DNA of 9,670 nt from an uncultured beta proteobacterium (GTDB lineage: Bacteria; Pseudomonadota; Gammaproteobacteria; Burkholderiales; Burkholderiaceae_C): positions 1 through 9,670 of the forward strand of contig CAIXMC010000245.1 of the NCBI GenBank assembly GCA_903920405.1. Direction: 5' to 3'. The notes under the pieces are model-generated. The model saw only the letters and a list, made by a program, of their open reading frames with translations. It was not told the origin of the DNA and did no database searches. The translations under genes and the position numbers were made by a program. This document shows positions 1-4,696 of this stretch, one piece after another. Position 1 is the stretch's first letter; each line of letters begins with the position of its first letter.

Positions 1-135
1 ATACCCTAGAGGAAAGGAGCAGGCTGGGGCTCTGGATACCTGCCCTGAATTTAAAGGGATTAAGACTTGGAACACACCACGCCACGCTGCACGGCAACCT
101 CTGGATACCTGCCCTGAATTTAAAGGGATTAAGAC
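1..135 (+). CRISPR. Leader-distal end of a CRISPR array (two full repeats)
   Basis: Two identical 37-nt repeats lie at 30-66 and 99-135. They begin CTCTGGATACC and end GGGATTAAGAC. They flank a complete 32-nt spacer (67-98), and a partial spacer of at least 29 nt (1-29) continues off the left edge. Inside the repeat, CCCT and AGGG can form a weak stem of about 4 bp around an AT-rich loop. The last eight bases, ATTAAGAC, resemble the AUUGAAAC-type 5' handle of type III crRNAs, so transcription is inferred to be rightward and this is the leader-distal end. The last repeat is not degenerate, which is unusual for a terminal repeat. The cmr genes downstream make a type III-B assignment likely. If the orientation were wrong, the leader would lie at 136 onward, but that stretch looks like coding remnant. 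Confidence 0.93.
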
Positions 136-136
136 A

Positions 137-196
137 ATCGTCGATGTCTGCCACTTCCTCGCGGCGAACTCTGAAGAGTTGGAGGAGTTTGTATGA
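137..196 (+). pseudogene. 3' tail of a truncated coding sequence next to the array
   Basis: The frame ending at TGA 194-196 reads IVDVCHFLAANSEELEEFV, which looks like a real protein C-terminus with an acidic helix. Its stop overlaps the next start as ATGA, and a Shine-Dalgarno sequence for that start (GGAGGAG, 181-187) lies inside it. Both are typical of coupled genes in an operon. The frame is open leftward only because repeat plus spacer (69 nt) is a multiple of three, so the true 5' part of the gene is missing. The likely origin is recombination or deletion that joined the array to an older operon, or a last spacer extended by its native sequence. The family is not recognised. Confidence 0.35.
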
Positions 197-366
197 CCGA
201 CCTACAAATCATTGAAGTCCGCCTCCCATTCACAATTGCTGAGTTCAGAATCCTGATCCGAACGGAATCGACGTGGCATTATTCTGAGAAAAATTTCTAC
301 CATTCACCAGTGAAGGAATGTGAATTTTGCGAAAAAAGAGTGCCACCGCAATTCCGAAAAGACTGA
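193..366 (+). CDS. Small 57-residue ORF, probably chimeric with a MITE-like insertion
   Basis: ATG 193 has a strong ribosome binding site (GGAGGAG at 181-187, 5-nt spacing) and overlaps the upstream stop as ATGA. The product starts MTDLQIIEVRLPFTIAEF. After residue 18 the sequence lies inside the 150-bp inverted-repeat element at 246-395, so residues 19-57 are probably element-derived. That part contains one CxxC (Cys43 and Cys46) preceded by His29 and His37, which hints at metal binding but could be chance. If the element and one GAGTT copy are removed, the frame stops after about 20 codons (TAA at 409-411), so the original gene was already short or decayed. No family is recognised. I regard it as a translatable remnant rather than an established gene. 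Confidence 0.3.
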   Translation: MTDLQIIEVRLPFTIAEFRILIRTESTWHYSEKNFYHSPVKECEFCEKRVPPQFRKD

Positions 367-395
367 AATTTCCCCTAACCGGATCAGGATTTCTG
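246..395. mobile_element. 150-bp MITE-like element with 5-bp target duplication
   Basis: The ends are inverted repeats: CAGAATCCTGATCCG (246-260), and on the other strand from 395 to 380 CAGAAATCCTGATCCG, which differs by one inserted base. GAGTT occurs directly outside both ends (241-245 and 396-400), as expected for a 5-bp target-site duplication. Inside, 264-278 and 341-355 are inverted copies matching at 12 of 15 positions. AAAATT/AATTTT segments and a perfect TTCAC-CA-GTGAA centre (303-314) continue the symmetry, so the strand can fold into one long hairpin. It has no room for a transposase. This fits a miniature inverted-repeat transposable element moved in trans, though the parent IS family is not recognised. 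A structured RNA or chance duplication is the alternative. Confidence 0.6.
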
Positions 396-400
396 GAGTT

Positions 401-626
401 ACTGGGATAAGACGTGAGGTCGGTAAGCCTTCAGTCGAATGTCCACTTATTTTTCGATGTCGTCTCTAGCAAGACGGTGTGCAAAGAGGCTGTCGGACTT
501 ATGGAGCATATACTTCGAATTGACCGCTATCGCACGTCAGTCTTGCCTATAGTGCTACACAATACATAGCATCACGGCAGGCTTGCCGCTACCTGTGCAT
601 GGCTTATTTAGTGCAACAATGGCGCT
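401..626. other. Non-coding stretch between MITE-like element and first cas2
   Basis: I see no credible gene here. It contains two short hairpins: CGTCT/AGACG around 471-486, and CGGCA/TGCCG at 575-579 and 584-588 with a 4-nt loop. Neither is followed by a T tract, so neither looks like a terminator. The run TTGACC near 520 could be a -35, but TATAGT follows at a spacing of about 22 nt, too long for a standard promoter. Any promoter for the cas2-like gene at 627 should lie here, but I cannot point to a convincing one. Confidence 0.4.
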
Positions 627-917
627 ATGAGCACACCTTACCGTCATCTCTACCTTGCCTTTTACGACATAGCCCATCCGCGTCGATTGACTGCTGCGTT
701 GAAATTAAGTCGCAGTTATTCGGTCGGTGGTCAAAAATCTGTGCATGAGCTATTCATGACTTTTTCAGAGCGCGACACCCTGGTGAAAGACATGTTTGCA
801 TTATTGAATCCGGATAAAGACCGTTTTCAAATCATAGCGCTTGACCCGCGCAGCAAAATTTATACACTTGGCAAGGCTGTAAAACCTTCTTATCCAAATT
901 GCATTTATGTAGGTTGA
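627..917 (+). CDS. cas2: Divergent Cas2-family protein, standing alone
   Basis: This 96-residue protein has the Cas2 ferredoxin-like signature: beta strand 1 as LYLAFYDIAHPRRL with the conserved Asp14, followed by a helix and the GGQKSVHELFM strand that corresponds to VQYSVFEC in classical Cas2. Length fits Cas2. Family members dimerise and bridge two Cas1 dimers in the spacer-integration complex; some cleave nucleic acid through the conserved Asp. It differs strongly from the second cas2 at 2469, for example GGQKSV against VQYSV. It sits 540 bp upstream of cas1, without a directly adjacent cas1 partner. No clear Shine-Dalgarno precedes ATG 627, but an in-frame TAG at 609-611 rules out a longer start. 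It could serve a second adaptation module, be a remnant of one, or have another nuclease role. Confidence 0.85.
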   Translation: MSTPYRHLYLAFYDIAHPRRLTAALKLSRSYSVGGQKSVHELFMTFSERDTLVKDMFALLNPDKDRFQIIALDPRSKIYTLGKAVKPSYPNCIYVG

Positions 918-933
918 ACATGAAAGACAACAA

Positions 934-1030
934 TCATGCATGTTGTTCACCAAGCAATGAGAGCCATGACAAGCTTGCGGCAAACCTGAAATCCATAATA
1001 ACAGTGCAAACTCTATGTTCTGAATGAACC
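934..1030 (+). repeat. Diverged direct repeat, copy 1
   Basis: The core is 963-1025. CCATGACAAGCTTGCGG (964-980) matches CCATGACATGTTTGCGG at 1377-1393 with two differences. GCAAACTCTATGTTCTGAAT (1006-1025) matches 1420-1439 at 17 of 20 positions. Between them CAAACCTG is shared, offset by about 8 nt. Weaker similarity reaches left to about 934. The second copy lies immediately before cas1 and this copy follows the lone cas2. This suggests that an upstream region of a cas gene was duplicated and one gene then lost. Confidence 0.55.
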
Positions 1031-1081
1031 AAAGACTAAATTTATTCCAAAGCTGACATGAATTAACGGTTGATTGAGCAA

Positions 1082-1096
1082 ATGTTGGCAACGTTG
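1082..1096. promoter_or_regulatory. Candidate operator palindrome, copy 1
   Basis: AATGTTGGCAACGTT is a 15-nt near-palindrome centred on G1089, with six of seven arm positions complementary. A sister site, AATGCTGGCAACATT, lies at 2762-2776; the two agree at 13 of 15 positions, and at 17 of 20 if extended to AAT on the right. Both lie upstream of genes for small hydrophobic proteins. This copy ends 3 nt before a TTGACA -35 hexamer, the usual place for an activator or an upstream repressor. The binding protein is unknown. The winged-helix CARF protein at 3386 is the only visible candidate regulator in the window. Confidence 0.4.
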
Positions 1097-1099
1097 CAA

Positions 1100-1128
1100 T
1101 TGACAGTCTTTTTTTCAGAAAGTATCAA
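1100..1128 (+). promoter_or_regulatory. Candidate sigma70-type promoter
   Basis: A perfect TTGACA (1100-1105) is followed by exactly 17 nt and TATCAA (1123-1128), which matches TATAAT at four of six positions. Transcription would start near 1135 and cover the small ORF at 1184. The spacer contains a run of seven T (1109-1115), which could alternatively belong to a weak terminator, although no adequate stem directly precedes it. The palindrome at 1082-1096 sits just upstream. Confidence 0.45.
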
Positions 1129-1183
1129 TAATTGCTACATCCCGACAAAGCGACGAGTTTTCGCTGGTATTTTGGAGATAAAC

Positions 1184-1317
1184 ATGTTCCCTGTATTTTT
1201 ACGCTTCCAGCCGTTTTGGAAACCGTCTTGGTGGTCGCTGCCAGCACCATTGCAGCCAGGGCTGCCTCAGACCGTTATGACAATGTGAATGAAAGTGATG
1301 ACAATGATAAATATTAG
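1184..1317 (+). pseudogene. Small membrane-protein gene, apparently frameshifted
   Basis: ATG 1184 has GGAG at 1174-1177 with 6-nt spacing, but its own frame gives a 34-residue peptide with unlikely composition (MFPVFLRFQPFWKPSWW...). The neighbouring frame, running to TAG 1315-1317, encodes a convincing small membrane protein: a hydrophobic stretch TLPAVLETVLVVAASTIAA followed by a hydrophilic acidic tail NVNESDDNDKY. One additional T in the T5 run at 1196-1200 would join the good start to this frame, giving about 44 residues. So this is either a frameshift mutation or sequencing indel in a homopolymer, or translational slippage. A TTG start at 1132 would give a 61-residue version without any shift, but has no good ribosome binding site. 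It would join the two small membrane-protein genes after 2846 as a third member. Confidence 0.33.
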
Positions 1318-1341
1318 GCCAAGGCAGCCGTGCCATGGTTG

Positions 1342-1397
1342 GGTGCCAAAACCTGTCATGGGTTGCACACACACAACCATGACATGTTTGCGGCACC
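1342..1397. repeat. Long imperfect hairpin upstream of cas1
   Basis: GGTGCC (1342-1347) pairs with GGCACC (1392-1397). Inside, TGTCATGG (1354-1361) and TTG (1363-1365) pair with CAACCATGACA (1374-1384), leaving a short CA-rich loop. AAAAC against GTTTG extends the stem. No T tract follows, so it is not an ordinary intrinsic terminator. The 3' arm overlaps the second copy of the direct repeat. It could be a structured 5' leader for cas1, a protein-binding palindrome, or a REP-like remnant. Confidence 0.5.
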
Positions 1398-1439
1398 ATT
1401 TCAAACCTGCCCTCACGGCGCAAACTCCATTATCTGAAT
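1376..1439 (+). repeat. Diverged direct repeat, copy 2
   Basis: This is the partner of the repeat at 963-1025, 413 bp further right, with the same blocks in the same order: CCATGACA..TTTGCGG, then CAAACCTG, then GCAAACTCC..TCTGAAT. It ends 18 nt before the cas1 start codon, so it forms most of the cas1 upstream region and may hold its promoter or leader. I do not see a clear -35/-10 pair in it. Confidence 0.55.
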
Positions 1440-1457
1440 CAATAACCAACACAAATC

Positions 1458-2456
1458 ATGGCCACTCTGATACTTGACCGATCCCAGCTTGAAGTGAAGT
1501 CTGAAGGCAATACGCTTGCACTGTACGAGGCTGGGGAACGTCGTGGCACGGTGCCAATCAAGCTGATTGATCGCTGCATTATTCAAGGCTCTCAGACTAA
1601 GCTAGACAGTGGTGTGCTGATGAAGTTGGCTGAAGCAGGCGTGACCACGGTACTGATGAGTCCGCGTTTGCCAAGGCGGGTGGCCATTGTGTTGGGGCCG
1701 CAGCACAACGATGCTGCTGTGCGACTCGCGCAAGCCAGACATGTCATGGATGATGATGTGTGCCGAAAATGGTCACTGGCATTGGTGAAATCTAAATTGA
1801 TGCGTCAGCAACGGTTGCTTCAACAGTTGATGGATCTGCGCCCCGATGCTCGCAAGCCGTTGTGGGATGCGCAGCGCACCATTGAGCCTATTTTGACAGG
1901 GTTGTGTGATGGTAGCCCTGACAACCCGCCGTCCCTTTTGAGCCTGCGCGGTTTTGAGGGCAGTGCTGCGCGTGCCTATTTTGGAGGGCTGGCTGGAGTG
2001 ATGCCAGTGGGATTGAATTTTGTGGGAAGAAACCGACGTCCACCCCGGGATCCGGTCAATGTCTGTTTGTCGCTGGGTTACACCTTGCTAAACAGTCAGG
2101 CCGTGCAGGCTTGTACTTGCGCCGGTCTTGACCCCATGCTGGGTTTTTATCACCGCCCTGCGTTTGGTCGAGAAAGCTTGGCTTGCGATTTGATAGAACC
2201 GTTACGCCCCGCAGTTGATCAGTGGGTGTGGGAACTTTTGCGCCACCGCACATTGCGTGAGGAGCATTTCAGTTTTGACAAAGGTGCCTGTGTACTGGGC
2301 AAGGCTGGGCGGTCTGTGTTTTATGCCGACTGGGAGCGCAGCAGTGTGCCACTGTGCCGATGGTTGCGACAACACACCAGCACATTGGCACGTCACCTGC
2401 GCGGTGTTGGGCAAGCTTGGTTACAAAACTACTACGAAGATGATGATGTGGATTAA
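1458..2456 (+). CDS. cas1: CRISPR-associated endonuclease/integrase Cas1
   Basis: Cas1 is the metal-dependent integrase that, with Cas2, inserts new spacers at the leader end of the array. The 332-residue length is normal. The N-terminal beta domain (about 1-85) is followed by the helical catalytic domain. The expected active-site residues are visible: Glu167 in LRGFEGSAARAYF, His232 in LGFYHRPAFGRESLACDL, and Asp244 and Glu247 in the same block. The C-terminal tail is acidic (EDDDVD). ATG 1458 is preceded by AT-rich sequence without a clear Shine-Dalgarno, and the start is supported by the N-terminal LILDRSQLEVKSEGNTL strand. cas2 begins 12 nt downstream, so the two genes form one unit. No reverse transcriptase domain is fused to it. 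Confidence 0.97.
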   Translation: MATLILDRSQLEVKSEGNTLALYEAGERRGTVPIKLIDRCIIQGSQTKLDSGVLMKLAEAGVTTVLMSPRLPRRVAIVLGPQHNDAAVRLAQARHVMDDDVCRKWSLALVKSKLMRQQRLLQQLMDLRPDARKPLWDAQRTIEPILTGLCDGSPDNPPSLLSLRGFEGSAARAYFGGLAGVMPVGLNFVGRNRRPPRDPVNVCLSLGYTLLNSQAVQACTCAGLDPMLGFYHRPAFGRESLACDLIEPLRPAVDQWVWELLRHRTLREEHFSFDKGACVLGKAGRSVFYADWERSSVPLCRWLRQHTSTLARHLRGVGQAWLQNYYEDDDVD

Positions 2457-2468
2457 AACGGAGGGTTT

Positions 2469-2747
2469 ATGAGCGAACACGCACAAACTTCATGGCTGGT
2501 CACTTACGATATGCGCTGCCCACGGCGTTTGGCGCGTGTGTTTCGACTACTCAAAGGTGAAGGCCTTGCGGTGCAATACTCTGTTTTTTCGGTGCAAGCT
2601 AGCCCTGTCGAGATGGATGCCTTGATGGAAAGATTAACTAAATTGATTGAACCCGATGATGATCTGCGGGCTTACCACCTGCCAGAGCGCCACTGGCAAG
2701 CTAGTTTGGGCCAACCAAAAATGCCTGCGGATGTATGGCTGGCATAA
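2469..2747 (+). CDS. cas2: CRISPR-associated Cas2 (canonical partner of Cas1)
   Basis: This 92-residue protein shows the standard Cas2 pattern: WLVTYDMRCPRRLARVFRLL with the conserved Asp14, then VQYSVFSVQASPVEMDAL, then a third strand DDLRAYHLP. Cas2 dimers hold two Cas1 dimers together during spacer capture and integration. A strong ribosome binding site (GGAGG, 2460-2464) precedes ATG 2469, and cas1 ends 12 nt upstream, so the pair is co-transcribed. The protein is only distantly similar to the Cas2-family product at 627. That makes this the likely working partner of the adjacent Cas1. Confidence 0.96.
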   Translation: MSEHAQTSWLVTYDMRCPRRLARVFRLLKGEGLAVQYSVFSVQASPVEMDALMERLTKLIEPDDDLRAYHLPERHWQASLGQPKMPADVWLA

Positions 2748-2761
2748 AGATTGACGTTGTC

Positions 2762-2776
2762 AATGCTGGCAACATT
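2762..2776. promoter_or_regulatory. Candidate operator palindrome, copy 2
   Basis: AATGCTGGCAACATT, with flanking C and G, forms a 17-nt near-palindrome (CAATGCTG-G-CAACATTG, seven of eight arm pairs). It matches the site at 1082-1096 at 13 of 15 positions. A second inverted repeat, ATTGAC-GTT-GTCAAT, lies just to its left at 2750-2764. CATAAT at 2809-2814 could be a -10 without a good -35, as in activator-dependent promoters, which would put the palindrome near -50. The first small membrane-protein gene starts at 2846. Confidence 0.4.
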
Positions 2777-2845
2777 GCTATCAGCCAACCGAAAGACCCA
2801 TCAGTACCCATAATCGCGATATCACAAACCCAAAGGAGAATTGAC

Positions 2846-3022
2846 ATGAGTATTTTGAACTTGTTGAAAAATGTTGTTATTGGTGCCCCGTTGGGCGTGG
2901 TTGCTGTCACTGTGCTGCCTATTTTTGGCGCTGTTGGTTCCATTACTGCAACAGGGGTTGCTGTAGGCGCGGTAATTGGTGCTGTTGGCGGTGTCGTTGA
3001 CTCTGTAACATCTAAAGAATAA
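2846..3022 (+). CDS. Small Gly/Val-rich membrane protein, 58 residues
   Basis: ATG 2846 has an excellent ribosome binding site (AAAGGAG, 2832-2838, 7-nt spacing), which decides the start. A longer frame from ATG 2735 overlaps the end of cas2 and adds 37 residues without recognisable features, so I reject it. The product has a short basic-amphipathic start (MSILNLLKN), then two hydrophobic segments at about residues 10-31 and 33-51. The second is dense in glycine and small residues (GVAVGAVIGAVGGVV), a GxxxG-like packing pattern. The end is polar (DSVTSKE). It probably inserts as a helical hairpin or oligomerises in the inner membrane. Holins, small toxins and bacteriocin-like peptides have this look, but no family is recognised. 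It sits between cas2 and the CARF gene and is followed by a second small membrane protein. Confidence 0.68.
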   Translation: MSILNLLKNVVIGAPLGVVAVTVLPIFGAVGSITATGVAVGAVIGAVGGVVDSVTSKE

Positions 3023-3058
3023 CAGGTCTCAAATTTATTCATTTCAAGGAGAGCAAGC

Positions 3059-3211
3059 ATGGAAAACACCAACATTCAGACGATGGTTGAAGCTATTAAA
3101 GTGGTAGCTATTGTTGCCATGGTTGCAATTCTGGCGATCAACGGGTTCAAAGAAATCAGCTTTGGCGATTTCATAATCAAGAATTACCCGGATGCCTACT
3201 TCATTTCATAG
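3059..3211 (+). CDS. Small single-pass membrane protein, 50 residues
   Basis: ATG 3059 follows AAGGAG (3046-3051) at 7-nt spacing, as good a ribosome binding site as that of its neighbour. The product starts MENTNIQTMVEAIKV, continues with a hydrophobic helix at about residues 12-28 (AIKVVAIVAMVAILAIN), and ends in a polar, aromatic tail (KEISFGDF..KNYPDAYFIS). This predicts one membrane span with a soluble C-terminus of about 20 residues. It begins 36 nt after the preceding small gene, so the two are probably co-transcribed and may act together. No family is recognised. Its length makes it easy to miss in automated annotation. Confidence 0.62.
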   Translation: MENTNIQTMVEAIKVVAIVAMVAILAINGFKEISFGDFIIKNYPDAYFIS

Positions 3212-3385
3212 TGGTTCGCCCTATTTCCTCATGTGTATGGCCTGTGGTCACGCATTCAGCAGGGTGATTCTTTTTGGTTTGTATTATCCAAAATGTAGAT
3301 CACTGAGGGTGACTTCAAACCCATTTGTTCGTCGATAACATCGTGTAATTGTCAAGCCCGTTCAAAATTAAACAAAGATAACATA
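3212..3385. other. Intergenic region upstream of the CARF gene
   Basis: No gene is seen in these 174 bp. Two similar short dyads occur, TCAC..GTGA at 3248-3267 and 3300-3312, each with GGGTGA as right arm. The first is followed by TTCTTTTT, but its 4-bp stem is too weak for me to call a terminator. TATTAT near 3282 could be a -10, but no good -35 lies 17 nt upstream. The promoter of the CARF gene is presumably here but is not convincing by eye. Confidence 0.35.
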
Positions 3386-4627
3386 ATGAAAACAACTGCT
3401 GCTACCCCAACCCGTCGTATTCTGATGTGTGTTTCTGGCATGTCTCCTGCCGTGATTACAGAAACCCTTTATGCACTTGTGACACAACAAACACCTTTCA
3501 TGCCAGACGAGATTCACGTTGTGACAACGCTGGATGGAAAACAAAAGGTGCTGGATGCATTGCTAACCCCCATTACGGGCTACTTTCATCGACTGATGCA
3601 AGAGTACCTGCCAGGAAAAACCATTCGATTTGATGCTGATACCGTTCATGTCATTGGTCAAATTCGCCAGACAGTTGCCACACCAAGTGGTTCGTGGTTA
3701 ACCGGCTTGATTCCATCGGAGGCACCAAAGCTTGAGGAGGTGCAACTGAAAGACATCACCACTAATGCCGACAACCAAGCTGCAGCCGACACAATTTACC
3801 GTGTGATGCGTGAACTCAAGACAGTGCCAGGTACGGTGCTTCATGCTTCTGTGGCGGGTGGTCGCAAAAGCATGAGCTTTTACATGGGTCATTCTTTTTC
3901 GCTGTTGGCTGAAACAGACGACACTTTGTCCCATGTGCTGGTGAATGAGCCGTTTGAAAATCCAAAGCTGAACTTTTTCTACCCCCCTCTTATTCCTGTG
4001 ACGCTGCAATGGGGCACAGGGGAATTGCATACGATCAGTACCGATCAGGCTGAGGTGAAGTTGGCCGAGTTGAGTGTACTTAAACTCGGTGGACTGATGG
4101 GTAAGGACTGGCCTGTCAAGGCACACACGTCGTTTGATTTCGCAGTGCGTCTTGCACAAGCTGCCCTGGTGGTGCCTGAGTTGCGGGTCGTACTTGAAAA
4201 TGGTATCGGGTGGCTGGAAATATGCGGTGAGCGCATAGAACTCTCTCCTCAGCAGTTCACTGTGTTCGCGTTGTACGCCATGGCGCGCCGCAACGAATCT
4301 GCGTTGCCTGATGGACCATCGTTGTCACTGGAAGACTTACCTCAGGAACTATGGGAGACACTTGGGGAAGACCTCAATGGTGGGCGTTTGAGTGTTGAGA
4401 CAAGCAACTTTAGCCCGATTCGATCAAAGATCAGGGATGCCCTTGTGAAGGCAATTGGCCCAGTGGCACACCATTTCAAAATTGAAGCAGATGACACAAT
4501 AAAGAAATCCAAGGGAACAAGCCGTCCAATTTTTCTGAATGCTCCTGCTGAAGTCATTAAACTAGTTGGGATGAATGAGTGGTGGCATCAATTAAAAGAG
4601 GTTCTGAGATCGAGGTCAGCATCTTGA
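3386..4627 (+). CDS. CARF-domain protein of the Cas_NE0113 family with C-terminal wHTH-like region
   Basis: The 413-residue protein matches the CRISPR-associated NE0113 family. The N-terminal Rossmann-like CARF domain carries GMSPAVITETLYAL (residues 18-31), IHVVTT (43-48) and the hallmark ASVAGGRKSMSFYMG (154-168), where family members contact cyclic oligoadenylate. CARF proteins sense the second messenger made by Cas10/Cmr2. The C-terminal part contains no R-x4-6-H motif, so it is not a HEPN RNase such as Csm6 or Csx1. Instead ELSPQQFTVFALYAMARR (about 285-302), IRSKIRDALVKAIGP (345-359) and the strand-like SRPIFLNAP (379-387) look like a winged helix, as in OmpR-type regulators; this is inference. 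It could be a cyclic-nucleotide-responsive regulator or a ring nuclease. ATG 3386 has only a weak ribosome site. It precedes cmr1 by 69 nt. Confidence 0.9.
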   Translation: MKTTAATPTRRILMCVSGMSPAVITETLYALVTQQTPFMPDEIHVVTTLDGKQKVLDALLTPITGYFHRLMQEYLPGKTIRFDADTVHVIGQIRQTVATPSGSWLTGLIPSEAPKLEEVQLKDITTNADNQAAADTIYRVMRELKTVPGTVLHASVAGGRKSMSFYMGHSFSLLAETDDTLSHVLVNEPFENPKLNFFYPPLIPVTLQWGTGELHTISTDQAEVKLAELSVLKLGGLMGKDWPVKAHTSFDFAVRLAQAALVVPELRVVLENGIGWLEICGERIELSPQQFTVFALYAMARRNESALPDGPSLSLEDLPQELWETLGEDLNGGRLSVETSNFSPIRSKIRDALVKAIGPVAHHFKIEADDTIKKSKGTSRPIFLNAPAEVIKLVGMNEWWHQLKEVLRSRSAS

Positions 4628-4656
4628 TTTACATTGAGAACTTGAGGCCATAGGAT
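4628..4656 (+). promoter_or_regulatory. Weak candidate promoter for the cmr operon
   Basis: TTTACA (4628-4633), five of six to TTGACA, is followed after 17 nt by TAGGAT (4651-4656), four of six to TATAAT. It starts directly after the stop codon of the CARF gene and would give a cmr transcript with a leader of about 35 nt. Read-through from the CARF gene is equally possible since no terminator is visible. Confidence 0.28.
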
Positions 4657-4696
4657 AATGGAACAGATAACAACTCTAACTTTACAAAGGTGACAA

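Noticed and set aside
67..98. Self-targeting spacer within this window
   Set aside because: By eye I find no match to the complete spacer elsewhere in the window on either strand.
391..413. Possible decayed CRISPR repeat (CTGGA...GGGATAAGAC resembles the two ends of the repeat)
   Set aside because: Only the outer blocks resemble the repeat, the middle is missing, and the match overlaps the edge of the MITE-like element. Chance similarity is likely.
1070..1288. 72-residue ORF starting at 1070 in the gap before cas1
   Set aside because: It spans the palindrome and promoter-like sequence and has implausible composition. Only the part from ATG 1184 has a ribosome site.
2735..2845. Longer start (ATG 2735) for the first small membrane protein
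   Set aside because: The added 37 residues overlap the cas2 end, show no features, and ATG 2846 has a far better ribosome binding site.
2701..3075. Minus-strand ORF of 124 residues rich in Thr, Pro and Ala
   Set aside because: It is the antisense shadow of the Gly/Val-rich small gene and the end of cas2; no ribosome site or family resemblance.
3108..3128. A TGGCAACAAT-like third copy of the palindrome on the minus strand
   Set aside because: It lies inside the hydrophobic codons of the 50-residue ORF and lacks the palindromic left arm; explained by coding content.
3248..3275. Possible intrinsic terminator (TCAC..GTGA followed by TTCTTTTT) after the small membrane genes
   Set aside because: The stem is only 4 bp with a 12-nt loop, too weak to call.
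3698..4159. Minus-strand ORF of 153 residues inside the CARF gene
   Set aside because: Antisense to a conserved CARF coding frame and without recognisable domains.
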